Positions 1 through 6,884 of a stretch of DNA of 12,654 bases are shown here, in pieces. Made by a program: the position numbers and the translations under genes. Every line of letters starts with the position of its first letter. Positions within the stretch are counted from its first letter, which is position 1. The stretch comes from Lentimicrobiaceae bacterium (GTDB lineage Bacteria > Bacteroidota > Bacteroidia > Bacteroidales > WCHB1-69), in assembly GCA_009787485.1 (NCBI GenBank), contig WQWP01000066.1:1-12654 (forward strand), given 5' to 3'. Under the pieces are notes generated by a model. It was not told where the DNA came from and did no database searches. It worked only from the letters and a program-made list of their open reading frames with translations.

Positions 1-92
1 GACCCCTCTTCAGCTTTGAGGCGATGAACAAAGAGTTTCATCTCTTTTTCAATCTTAAACTGTTGCCCTGCTATTTCTACAATTGCGTACAT
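1..92 (-). CDS. rplU: 50S ribosomal protein L21 (N-terminal part, cut by window edge)
   Basis: Translating the minus strand from the ATG at 92-90 gives MYAIVEIAGQQFKIEKEMKL and then FVHRLKAEEG. This is the conserved start of bacterial L21, a protein of the large ribosomal subunit that contacts 23S rRNA; the [YF]AI[VI]xxGGKQ-like block (AIVEIAGQQFK) is the family hallmark. Only 30 codons are inside the window, so about two thirds of the usual ~100-residue protein lies to the left. rpmA (L27) normally follows rplU, but that cannot be seen here. A promoter matching the Bacteroidota consensus lies about 60 bases upstream (152-181). The identification rests on direct recognition of the N-terminus and is secure despite the short length. 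Confidence 0.93.
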   Translation of the reverse strand, partial: MYAIVEIAGQQFKIEKEMKLFVHRLKAEEG

Positions 93-151
93 GATAATAA
101 TTTAAGTGGTTAAACATTTTTTTGGGCGGCGAAAATATAAAAAATATCGTA

Positions 152-181
152 CAAAAATAATATCAATATACTTTTTACAAA
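152..181 (-). promoter_or_regulatory. Predicted rplU promoter (Bacteroidota -33/-7 type)
   Basis: Read on the minus strand, TTTG (181-178) is followed after 18 bases by TATTTTTG (159-152), a full match to the Bacteroidota -7 consensus TAnnTTTG. Transcription would start near 146, giving a leader of about 54 bases before the rplU ATG. This is inferred from sequence match and spacing. Confidence 0.55.
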
Positions 182-226
182 AGTTCAGCGTTTCTTTATT
201 ACTTTACTCTAAAAAACTAAATAACT

Positions 227-257
227 AATTTAAAAATTTAAAAATTTAAAAATTTAA
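227..257. repeat. Tandem array of the 8-mer AATTTAAA (about 3.9 copies)
   Basis: Four adjoining units start at 227, 235, 243 and 251, with the last one base short. The unit is nearly self-complementary (AATTTAAA/TTTAAATT), so the array can be read from either strand. It lies between the divergent rplU and sigma-factor genes, upstream of a second related array. Confidence 0.85.
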
Positions 258-275
258 TCTCCCTCAATACTTCAA

Positions 276-343
276 CTTTAAATCTTTAAATCTTAAATCT
301 TAAATCTTTAAATCTTAAATCTTTAAATCCTTAAACTTTAAAT
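276..343. repeat. Tandem array of mixed CTTTAAAT / CTTAAAT units (9 units)
   Basis: Units of eight and seven bases alternate irregularly: starts at 276, 284, 292, 299, 306, 314, 321, 329 and 336. The length difference is always one T in the first run, and the unit at 329 is a variant (CCTTAAA). The array ends about 38 bases before the sigma-factor ATG, so copy-number change would alter the spacing of its promoter region. I found no clean TAnnTTTG element for the sigma gene in this stretch. Confidence 0.85.
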
Positions 344-380
344 TATTGAATTAAACTTATACGCTATAGATTAGATTTTT

Positions 381-1256
381 ATGAGACAACTTGTGATCAC
401 CAAGTCCATCACCAATCGTGATGGCGCTTCGCTTGACCGGTATTTAGCAGATATTGGGAAAGAAGGATTAATTTCAGCGGAAGAAGAGGTAGAATTGGCG
501 CGCCGTATTAAACAAGGCGACCAAGAGGCTTTGGCAAAATTGACCAAAACCAACCTCCGTTTTGTAGTTTCTGTAGCCAAACAGTATCAAAATCAAGGGC
601 TGGGGCTACAAGACTTAATTAATGAAGGCAATTTAGGATTGATAAAAGCCGCACAACGTTTTGATGAAACGCGCGGTTTCAAATTTATCTCTTTTGCTGT
701 GTGGTGGATTCGTCAGGCGATTCATCAAGCAATTGCCGACCAGTCGCGAATTGTACGTCTGCCTCAAAATCAAGTAGGTACTATCAACAAACTAAAAAAA
801 GAGATTGCTAAGTTGGAACAAAAGCTGGAACGTGTTCCCACCATTGAAGAGATTGCCAATGTTATGGACTTGCCTGAATATAAAGTGGTTGAATTATTGC
901 GTATGAACACGCACTCTCAATCTATGGACGCTTCCATTTCGCCTGATGAAGATACCAAGTTTATTGACACTTTCATCAGTACCACCAACGAATCTACCGA
1001 CCAGGTTTTGATTCAGGAATCAATGAATCAAGATGTTGAAAAAATATTATCGGTGTTGCCGGAAAACGAACGTGAAATCCTTAAAATGTGCTTCGGCATC
1101 GGCGAGCCGCACGAATATACATTAGAAGAGATTGGAAACCAGTTTGATATTAGCCGCGAACGGGTACGCCAAATTAAAGAGCGCGCCCTGAAAAGATTGC
1201 GGGCTGAGCAAAAAGCCCTGAAAAACAAAAATTTAATAACTACTTTTTTTTCTTAA
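381..1256 (+). CDS. rpoD: RpoD/SigA-family RNA polymerase sigma factor
   Basis: A sigma-70 family subunit that directs RNA polymerase to promoters. The 291-residue length without a long region 1.1 is typical of Bacteroidota housekeeping sigma factors. Region 1.2 spans about residues 17-50 (SLDRYLADIG..), region 2 about 51-118 with the core-binding and -10 recognition stretch NLRFVVSVAKQYQNQG...FDETRGFKF and the WWIRQAI helix, region 3 about 120-200, and region 4 about 215-275 with the helix-turn-helix YTLEEIGNQFDISRERVRQI. The start MRQL..ITKSITNR is the classic N-terminus of this group. Region 3 (EIAKLEQKLERVPTIEE) and the tail look more divergent than in the usual primary factor, so it may be a group-2 paralogue rather than the essential one. 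The dehydrogenase begins 12 bases downstream and is probably cotranscribed. Confidence 0.88.
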   Translation: MRQLVITKSITNRDGASLDRYLADIGKEGLISAEEEVELARRIKQGDQEALAKLTKTNLRFVVSVAKQYQNQGLGLQDLINEGNLGLIKAAQRFDETRGFKFISFAVWWIRQAIHQAIADQSRIVRLPQNQVGTINKLKKEIAKLEQKLERVPTIEEIANVMDLPEYKVVELLRMNTHSQSMDASISPDEDTKFIDTFISTTNESTDQVLIQESMNQDVEKILSVLPENEREILKMCFGIGEPHEYTLEEIGNQFDISRERVRQIKERALKRLRAEQKALKNKNLITTFFS

Positions 1257-1268
1257 AATAGAATCTCC

Positions 1269-2195
1269 TTGAAAAAAATCCTGATTGTGGATAAAGTACA
1301 CCCCTACCTCGTAGAGCAATTTACAAGTAGGGGTTATTTATGTGAAACCATCCTGAAAATATCTCACAATGAATTTATTTACCTCAACGATGATTACGTC
1401 GGCTTAGTCATTCGCAGCAAATTCAATTTAGATAAAGAAGCTCTTGCATCTAAAAAAAACCTCAAATTCATCATCCGCATCGGTTCCGGCACAGAGCACA
1501 TCTCATTGCCGTTCGCTTCAGCGAACGGAATAAAAATAATTAGCACCCCTGAAGGGAATGCCCCCTCAGTAGCCGAGCATTGTTTGGGCATGCTTTTATC
1601 CGCCCTGAAAAAAATACCCACCGCCGATCAAGAAGTAAGAAACGGCGAGTGGCTTCGCGAAAAGAACAAAGGCGCCGAACTTTCATCGCAAACCGTTGGC
1701 ATCATCGGATTTGGACATACCGGAAAAGCATTTGCCAAGTTATTAAGCATTTTCGGATGCAAAATATTGGTTTACGATAAATTTAAAAGCGGTTTTAAGG
1801 AAACACATATTGAAGAAGTTTCATTAGATGAGTTGCTGCAACGTTCTACCGTAATTTCTTTACATATCAATTATCTTCCCGAAAATCACTATTTCATCAA
1901 TAAAACATTGTTACAAAAAGCAAAACAGAAACCCATATTTATCAATTCCTCCCGCGGCTTGGCAGTAAACACGGCGGATTTGATTTTTGCATTGGATGAA
2001 GATTATATTGCTTTTGCCTGTTTGGATGTGTTGGAGTATGAAAACGTAAATCTTCAAATTCCTCCTCAAGCTGAGTGGCATGATACGTTGTGGCGGTTAA
2101 CCTCTAATAAGAATGTGTTGTTGACGCCGCATACGGCGGGGCAAACGTTCGATGCGGAATTACGGCATGCGGAGGTTGCCATAAAAAAATTGTAA
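1269..2195 (+). CDS. D-isomer-specific 2-hydroxyacid dehydrogenase (NAD-binding, SerA-like)
   Basis: A 308-residue cytosolic oxidoreductase that should interconvert a 2-keto acid and a D-2-hydroxy acid with NAD(H); the substrate cannot be read from sequence. The N-terminal catalytic half includes the conserved RIGSGTEHI segment (70-78). The nucleotide-binding Rossmann loop is GxGxxG at 147-152 (GFGHTG), with Asp170 at the end of the next strand favouring NAD over NADP. The catalytic triad is present: Arg229 (NSSRG), Glu258 (29 residues later, as in SerA) and His288 (TPHTAG). It lacks the C-terminal ACT domain of long SerA proteins. The likely start is TTG at 1269, since MKKILIVDK is the natural beginning of the fold and no in-frame ATG is suitably placed. 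It follows the sigma gene by 12 bases. A perfect palindrome lies inside the gene at 1509-1528, and the stop codon abuts a second palindrome. Confidence 0.85.
   Translation: MKKILIVDKVHPYLVEQFTSRGYLCETILKISHNEFIYLNDDYVGLVIRSKFNLDKEALASKKNLKFIIRIGSGTEHISLPFASANGIKIISTPEGNAPSVAEHCLGMLLSALKKIPTADQEVRNGEWLREKNKGAELSSQTVGIIGFGHTGKAFAKLLSIFGCKILVYDKFKSGFKETHIEEVSLDELLQRSTVISLHINYLPENHYFINKTLLQKAKQKPIFINSSRGLAVNTADLIFALDEDYIAFACLDVLEYENVNLQIPPQAEWHDTLWRLTSNKNVLLTPHTAGQTFDAELRHAEVAIKKL
1509..1528. repeat. Perfect 20-base palindrome inside the dehydrogenase gene
   Basis: CCGTTCGCT and AGCGAACGG form a 9-bp inverted repeat around a TC centre. In the reading frame it encodes part of LPFASANG, at a place where family members have an unconserved surface segment of about the same length. 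It is more GC-rich than its surroundings. Confidence 0.8.
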
Positions 2196-2215
2196 GGGCA
2201 AGGCGCGCCTTGCCC
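2196..2215. terminator. Perfect palindrome, probable bidirectional terminator
   Basis: GGGCAAGGCG is followed directly by its reverse complement CGCCTTGCCC. The element fills the 32-base gap between the convergent dehydrogenase and tpiA genes and begins right at the dehydrogenase stop codon. Position suggests a terminator for both, although there is no clear T-tract on either side. It also resembles the short GC-rich palindromes that recur between genes in many environmental bacteria. Confidence 0.55.
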
Positions 2216-2227
2216 CTACGAATGACA

Positions 2228-3004
2228 TCAATTCTCCTTTATTACCGTTTCCGCCGCCTCAATAATCCCCACAAACTCTTCTGCCTTCAATGAAGCGCCG
2301 CCAATAAGCCCGCCATCTACGTTAGGTTGCGAGAAAAGCTCCAGCGCATTTTGGGCATTACAACTGCCGCCATATAAAATATAGGTAGCGTAAGCGGTTT
2401 CGGTGCCATATTTTTTCTCAATTAATTGACGGATAAAAGCGTGCATCTCTTCGGCTTGTTCGGGAGTGGCCGTTTCGCCCGTGCCAATTGCCCACACCGG
2501 CTCGTATGCAATGACCACGCTTTCAAAATCTTCCTTCGATAAATGAAATAACGACTCTTTAATCTGTTTTTCTACTACTTCAAAATGTTGGCCGGCTTTT
2601 CTTTCTTCAATCACTTCGCCGCAACATACCACAGGAATCAGTTGGCTTTCTAACAGTATATCCGTTTTTTTTGCAATTGTTTGGTTCGATTCGTGGAAAA
2701 ATTTACGCCTTTCCGAATGTCCGACAATGCAAAATTCAACATCCAAATGCGCCAACATTTCTGCGGATATTTCGCCGGTAACTGCGCCGTTTTTAAGTTC
2801 GCTGCAATTTTGCGCGCCTACCGTAAATTCCGCTTCCTGCGCTAAATCGGTAGCCAATTCTAAGTAAAGATATGGAGGGCAGAGCACTACGCCGGTTTCC
2901 AATCTCAATCCGGCAAGTTGCTCGCCAATAGCAATCATTAAATCGTCGGCTTCTTCAAACGATTTATTCATTTTCCAGTTTCCAATGACCATTTTGGGTT
3001 TCAT
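2228..3004 (-). CDS. tpiA: Triosephosphate isomerase
   Basis: Catalyses interconversion of dihydroxyacetone phosphate and glyceraldehyde 3-phosphate in glycolysis and gluconeogenesis. The 258-residue TIM barrel has all catalytic residues: Asn9 and Lys11 in GNWKMN, His96 in the GHSERR block (95-100), and Glu168 in AYEPVWAIGTG (166-176), which also begins the mobile phosphate-gripping loop. The second phosphate-binding loop appears as YGGSCN and GGLIGGASL near the C-terminus. Length is normal. The gene ends with TGA, which shows that TGA is a working stop in this genome. It is the last gene of the same-strand series hcp-mreC-mreD-tpiA and starts 43 bases after mreD in an AT-rich gap (TTAATTG/TTAATTA). 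I see no strong -7 element in that gap, so readthrough from mreD is plausible. Confidence 0.97.
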   Translation of the reverse strand: MKPKMVIGNWKMNKSFEEADDLMIAIGEQLAGLRLETGVVLCPPYLYLELATDLAQEAEFTVGAQNCSELKNGAVTGEISAEMLAHLDVEFCIVGHSERRKFFHESNQTIAKKTDILLESQLIPVVCCGEVIEERKAGQHFEVVEKQIKESLFHLSKEDFESVVIAYEPVWAIGTGETATPEQAEEMHAFIRQLIEKKYGTETAYATYILYGGSCNAQNALELFSQPNVDGGLIGGASLKAEEFVGIIEAAETVIKEN

Positions 3005-3047
3005 AAGATGTTTTTTTTTAAAATTATTAATTGTTAATTATTCATTC

Positions 3048-3560
3048 CTATTTACTCTTCCCCGCATAAAAAACATATTCAATGCAAAGAATGATAAACG
3101 TGGTAAAGAGCGTGTTGAGCGCAGAAGTCCAAACAATGCGCCACCATTCTACCCATTGAAATGTTTCTAAGATAGTTACGGAAAATTGTTGCACCAATAC
3201 TAAAAGGAATGTATATATTAAAATCCAAGCAAAATCTTTTACCCCGGGACGCGGTATGATGCCGGATTCTAATGGCTTTAATCCATTCAAAACAAGTATA
3301 ATATAAGGGCGAAGGAACACCATTAAAACGCAGGCAAACGCTTGTATTCCGTAAGTTCTCAAAAAAGCATCCACTATAAATCCTGTAACAAATGCAATGA
3401 TATATTGAGAAGATTTTGGAATTTCTAAAGGAAGTAAAATGAGAAACAGTAAATAAACCGCAGGATTTAAAAAACCAAACCACTGCACATAGTTAAAAAC
3501 AAACACTTGTAACAGGATCAGAACAAAGAAACGAGAAAAGTTTACCGAAAATTTATTCAT
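3048..3560 (-). CDS. mreD: Rod shape-determining protein MreD
   Basis: A 170-residue integral membrane protein of the elongasome, which works with MreC, RodA and PBP2 in side-wall peptidoglycan synthesis. Hydrophobic segments cover most of the protein: about residues 10-30, 32-48, 52-68, 75-95, 110-130 and 140-165. The GFIVDAF and R(P)YI..VLNGLKPLES sequences fit Bacteroidota MreD. The start codon overlaps the 3' end of mreC by 8 bases (3553-3560), which indicates translational coupling and supports both assignments. MreD is weakly conserved at sequence level, so the call leans on topology, length and its neighbour mreC. Confidence 0.88.
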   Translation of the reverse strand: MNKFSVNFSRFFVLILLQVFVFNYVQWFGFLNPAVYLLFLILLPLEIPKSSQYIIAFVTGFIVDAFLRTYGIQAFACVLMVFLRPYIILVLNGLKPLESGIIPRPGVKDFAWILIYTFLLVLVQQFSVTILETFQWVEWWRIVWTSALNTLFTTFIILCIEYVFYAGKSK

Positions 3561-4392
3561 TCTTAAATTTTGATTTTAAAGAGTCTAACTCGTGTTTGTA
3601 TAGATTTGAAATAAGATACACATTATTCAGGTTTCGAAAATCGGTAGCCAAGCGAATTTTTATCGTTAAAAATGTATTGTTAGGGTTATCGTATTTCTCC
3701 ATTACAGTTCCGATGAGTAAATCTTTAGGAAAGACATCCGAATAGCCGCTGGTTACTACTGAATCGCCCACTGCAACCATTAAATGTTGCGGAATATCAA
3801 TAATTTGTGCAACAGCAGGATCGTAACCGATCCACACTACCGTTCCAATTTGATTGACAGGCATAATTCGGGCGCTTATCCGCGAATTGGGATTTAACAG
3901 AGAAATCACAGTGCTGAAATTATCGGAAACATCGCTTACCACGCCGGCTACTCCATTGGGAGAAAGCACTGCCATATCGGGCGTTATGCCATCTTTTTTT
4001 CCTTTATCAATAATGATATAATTATGAGTTTTGTTAATCGTATTGAAAACCACATGCGCCGTAGCCATATCATACATCTTGCGTTTATGTTTACCTGTGC
4101 TTGAAAAAATGGAATAAACGGAATCCTCTGAGAAAATAAACATTCGCTCTTTTTCTTTCAAAAATTCAATATTCTGTTGTACCAAATACGCATTTTCCTT
4201 TGCATAACGAAACTGTTTATGAATATTATTCGCAAATTTTTGAACAGGTCCTGTAATTTTTTGCATAGTAGTTGATATAACAAAATGTTGATAATTATTG
4301 TTTTGATAAATCAAAACAAACGCAAGAATGAGCAACGCAAAAAAAACGAGGATGTGAAAATAGCGTTTAAGGAGTTCTCTAATACTGTTCAT
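3553..4392 (-). CDS. mreC: Rod shape-determining protein MreC
   Basis: A 279-residue bitopic membrane protein that scaffolds the periplasmic side of the cell-elongation machinery. One N-terminal transmembrane helix lies at about residues 12-29, followed by a helical, probably coiled-coil stretch at about 45-85 (QKFANNIHKQFRYAKENAYL..). The periplasmic double beta-barrel follows; family landmarks are YIIIDKGKKDGI (125-136), SPNGVAGVVSDV (144-155) and TSGYSDVFPKDLLIGTV (214-230). mreB is not adjacent. Instead hcp ends 34 bases upstream. On the minus strand that gap holds TACTTTCG, one base off the -7 consensus, so a weak own promoter is possible; otherwise mreCD would depend on hcp transcription. 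Confidence 0.93.
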   Translation of the reverse strand: MNSIRELLKRYFHILVFFALLILAFVLIYQNNNYQHFVISTTMQKITGPVQKFANNIHKQFRYAKENAYLVQQNIEFLKEKERMFIFSEDSVYSIFSSTGKHKRKMYDMATAHVVFNTINKTHNYIIIDKGKKDGITPDMAVLSPNGVAGVVSDVSDNFSTVISLLNPNSRISARIMPVNQIGTVVWIGYDPAVAQIIDIPQHLMVAVGDSVVTSGYSDVFPKDLLIGTVMEKYDNPNNTFLTIKIRLATDFRNLNNVYLISNLYKHELDSLKSKFKNE

Positions 4393-4426
4393 TTGGGCAA
4401 ATAAAAAGTGCGGCGAAAGTATATTT

Positions 4427-6073
4427 TTATCCTAAAAATAACGCCATATCCTCATCCACCGTTGTTATCCCCGCAATCCCAAAGTTTTCCACAAGTATTT
4501 TAGCCACATTCGGAGACAAAAACGCCGGTAAAGTGGCTCCCAAATGAATGTTTTTCACGCCCAAATATAAAAGCGCCAACAAGACAATCACGGCTTTTTG
4601 TTCGTACCATGCTATATTGTAGGCTATTGGCAATTCATTGATGTCATTTAACCCAAATATCTCTTTCAATTTCAATGCGATGACTACCAATGAATAACTG
4701 TCGTTGCACTGCCCTGCATCCAACACTCTTGGAATGCCGCCGATATCGCCCAAAGGCAGTTTGTTGTAACGATATTTGGCGCAACCTGCTGTGAGAATAA
4801 CGGTGTCTTTAGGCAATTTTTCAGCAAACTGCGTGTAATATTCCCTGCTTTTCATGCGTCCATCGCAGCCGGCCATGACAAAAAACTTACGGATGGCGCC
4901 CGATTTTACGGCATCAACCACCTTGTCGGCCAATGCAAATACTTGAGCATGAGCAAAACCGCCTACAATCTCGCCTTTTTCAATTTCAACGGGCGCTTTG
5001 CATTTTTTGGCATGTTCAATAATTTGCGAAAAATCTTTAGAGCCGCCGCTTACACGATCTTCTATGTGCGGAAATCCTGCAAATCCCGCTGAGCCGGTTG
5101 TGTAAATTCTATCTGAATATGTGGCATTGGGGCGCGGTGGAACTAAGCAATTGGTGGTGAAAAGAATAGGCCCGTTAAATGTTTCAAACTCTTCCGTTTG
5201 CTTCCACCACGCACTACCGTAATTTCCGGCAAAATGCGAATACTTTTTAAATGCCGGGTAATAATGCGCCGGAAGCATTTCGCTATGCGTATAAACATCA
5301 ACGCCAGTGCCTTCTGTTTGTTCCAATAAATCCTGCAAATCCCGAAGGTCGTGCCCCGAAATTAAAATGGCAGGATTATTTCTCACGCCGATATTTACTT
5401 TTGTAATTTCAGGATTACCGTAAGTTGATGTATTCGCTTTATCTAATAAAGCCATCACTTTTACTCCAAAACTTCCGCATTTTAATACCAAACCCGTAAG
5501 TTCGTCTGCAGAAAGATTTTCATTGGTCGTTGCAACCAATGCTTCCTGCATAAAAGCGTAAATTTCAACGTCTTCAAATCCTAAATTGGCGGCATGCTCG
5601 GCGTAGGCAGCCAGTCCTTTACTTCCGTAGGTCAGCAGTGCGCGCAAGGAACGGATATCTTCATTTTGTGTGGACAAAACGCCGACTTGTTTTGCTTTTT
5701 CTTCCATTGCTTCAAGCGTTTCGGCTTTCCACGTCAGGCAGCTACAATCGCTTGGAATAGCTGTATCGCCCATTTCTGTTAGCCTGTTTTTCACTTTTTC
5801 GCGGATCAAAAACGCTGCTTCTATCTTCTTGATAAAGCGTTGCTTATCGAAATTCGCATTGGTAATGGTCATAAAAAGACCGTCCGTAATAAATTTATTG
5901 ACTTCGGGCATCTCTTCGCCTTTTTCACGCAGACGAACAGTCAATTTAGATATTCCTTTCATCAGGTAAATCAGCAAATCTTGTAGATTTGCCACGTCTT
6001 CGGGTTTTCCGCAAACGCCTTTTACTGTACAGCCTTTACCTGCAGCTGTTTCTTGACATTGATAACAGAACAT
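4427..6073 (-). CDS. hcp: Hydroxylamine reductase / hybrid-cluster protein Hcp
   Basis: A 548-residue cytosolic Fe-S protein. The family reduces nitric oxide and hydroxylamine and protects anaerobes from nitrosative stress. The N-terminal cubane-cluster cysteines are Cys3, Cys6, Cys15 and Cys21 (C-x2-C-x8-C-x5-C), the spacing found in strict anaerobes. All expected ligands of the hybrid 4Fe cluster are present: His241 (SGHDL), Glu265 (HSEMLPAHYYP), Cys309 (TNCLVPP), Cys403 (AGCDGR), Cys431 (TAGCAKY), Cys456 (GQCNDSYS) and Glu491 with Lys493 (WYEQK). Length is normal and the protein appears intact. It is divergent from a Crp/Fnr-type regulator, with a perfect dyad centred about -43 from the predicted hcp start site, which is a typical activator position. 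It reads toward mreC, only 34 bases downstream, an unusual neighbour for hcp. Confidence 0.97.
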   Translation of the reverse strand: MFCYQCQETAAGKGCTVKGVCGKPEDVANLQDLLIYLMKGISKLTVRLREKGEEMPEVNKFITDGLFMTITNANFDKQRFIKKIEAAFLIREKVKNRLTEMGDTAIPSDCSCLTWKAETLEAMEEKAKQVGVLSTQNEDIRSLRALLTYGSKGLAAYAEHAANLGFEDVEIYAFMQEALVATTNENLSADELTGLVLKCGSFGVKVMALLDKANTSTYGNPEITKVNIGVRNNPAILISGHDLRDLQDLLEQTEGTGVDVYTHSEMLPAHYYPAFKKYSHFAGNYGSAWWKQTEEFETFNGPILFTTNCLVPPRPNATYSDRIYTTGSAGFAGFPHIEDRVSGGSKDFSQIIEHAKKCKAPVEIEKGEIVGGFAHAQVFALADKVVDAVKSGAIRKFFVMAGCDGRMKSREYYTQFAEKLPKDTVILTAGCAKYRYNKLPLGDIGGIPRVLDAGQCNDSYSLVVIALKLKEIFGLNDINELPIAYNIAWYEQKAVIVLLALLYLGVKNIHLGATLPAFLSPNVAKILVENFGIAGITTVDEDMALFLG

Positions 6074-6125
6074 TTTTAAAAAATTTTAATTTAACATTGG
6101 TTTTTTATTCTTACTAAAACTTCGG

Positions 6126-6133
6126 CAAAAATG
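6126..6133 (-). promoter_or_regulatory. Predicted hcp -7 promoter element
   Basis: On the minus strand this reads CATTTTTG inside GCATTTTTGC, one mismatch from TAnnTTTG. No good -33 TTG is found about 20 bases upstream, which fits a promoter that needs an activator. Transcription would start near 6119, 46 bases before the hcp ATG. The same 10-mer occurs in the divergent promoter. Confidence 0.45.
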
Positions 6134-6154
6134 CAACTATTAAATCAGAAAAAA

Positions 6155-6170
6155 TGTAACATTTGTTACA
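6155..6170. promoter_or_regulatory. Perfect dyad, probable Crp/Fnr-family (HcpR-like) operator
   Basis: TGTAACA and its exact reverse complement TGTTACA are separated by TT. The 16-base size and symmetry fit a Crp/Fnr-family dimer site. It lies between the divergent hcp and regulator genes, centred at 6162.5. From the predicted start sites this is about -43 for hcp (class II activation distance) and about -38 for the regulator, where it overlaps the -33 element and could repress. The binding protein is inferred from context. Confidence 0.65.
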
Positions 6171-6194
6171 AAGCTAAAAAAAAGTGCATTTTTG
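6162..6194 (+). promoter_or_regulatory. Predicted promoter of the Crp/Fnr-family regulator
   Basis: TTTG (6162-6165), inside the dyad, is followed after 21 bases by CATTTTTG (6187-6194), one base off the TAnnTTTG consensus. Transcription would begin near 6201 with a very short leader before the ATG at 6210. Overlap with the dyad suggests autoregulation. Confidence 0.45.
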
Positions 6195-6209
6195 CAAAAA
6201 ATAAATGCT

Positions 6210-6872
6210 ATGAACATTGACGATTTATTATTATGTCCGATATGCCAAAACATCCCTATTCACGAGCGGGAGCGTTTTTTGGATGAATTAAAAATCAAAA
6301 CCAAAACGTTCAAAAAAGGCGAATGGATTGCGCAGCAGGGCGATACCGTTAATGCGCTGTATGTCTTGTTGAAAGGAAGTGTAAAAGCTGAAATGTTCTC
6401 CGAATCGGGCACCATTTTGAATATCGAAACCATTCACGCGCCCCAGCCTTTAGCCCCTGCGTTTTTATTTGCCGAAAACAACCGGTTTCCTGTAGATGTT
6501 GTTGCGTTGGAAGATGTAGAGATCATCTTAATATCCAAAGAATCAATTATAAAACAACTTGCTCAAAATGAAACATTTCTACATGGATTTATGACATTTA
6601 ATTCCAACCGTGTGCATTTTTTGTCTGAACGTTTAAAATTGCTTTCCACAAAAACCATCAAAGGAAAATTGGCGCAATATATCTTAACAAGAACGAGCAA
6701 TATGTGATTTACGATGGATATGAGCCAAACCACTTTAGCGGAATATTTTGGTGTTACCCGCCCTTCGCTCTCCAGAAGCATTGCAGAAATGGTAGGCGAG
6801 GGAATTATCAGCATAAAAGGGAAGCATGGGAGAGTATTGGATTTGGGGAAATTGAGGAAGGCGGTTATGTAA
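6210..6872 (+). pseudogene. Crp/Fnr-family transcriptional regulator (HcpR-like), interrupted by in-frame TGA
   Basis: The frame 6210-6872 encodes a full-length 220-residue Crp/Fnr regulator except that codon 166 (6705-6707) is TGA. Residues 1-165 form the cyclic-nucleotide-binding-like sensor (FKKGEWIAQQGDTVNALYVLLKGSVKAEM... at about 33-62), then the long dimer helix (HFLSERLKLLSTKTIKGKLAQYI, about 136-158). After the stop the same frame continues with FTMDMSQTTLAEYF and GVTRPSLSRSIAEMVGEGII, a normal winged helix (172-200), and ends at TAA. Homologues have an ordinary residue at codon 166, so a single base change would restore it. Two ATG codons (6714 and 6720) directly after the stop could in principle start a separate DNA-binding fragment. 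CPIC near the N-terminus (Cys9, Cys12) might bind a metal or cofactor, but that is a guess. Divergence from hcp suggests an HcpR role. A sequencing error is the main alternative to a real nonsense mutation. I start at ATG 6210 rather than TTG 6192, which lies in the promoter. Confidence 0.85.
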
Positions 6873-6884
6873 TTTGATTTTTTA

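Noticed and set aside
3021..3046. Short AT-rich repeat (TTAATTG/TTAATTA) between mreD and tpiA as a regulatory array
   Set aside because: Fewer than three imperfect units; composition alone can explain it.
6705..6707. TGA recoded as a sense codon in this organism
   Set aside because: tpiA and the WYL regulator end naturally at TGA and no other gene here contains an internal TGA, so general recoding is not supported. No selenocysteine context is evident either, and homologues do not have Sec at this site.
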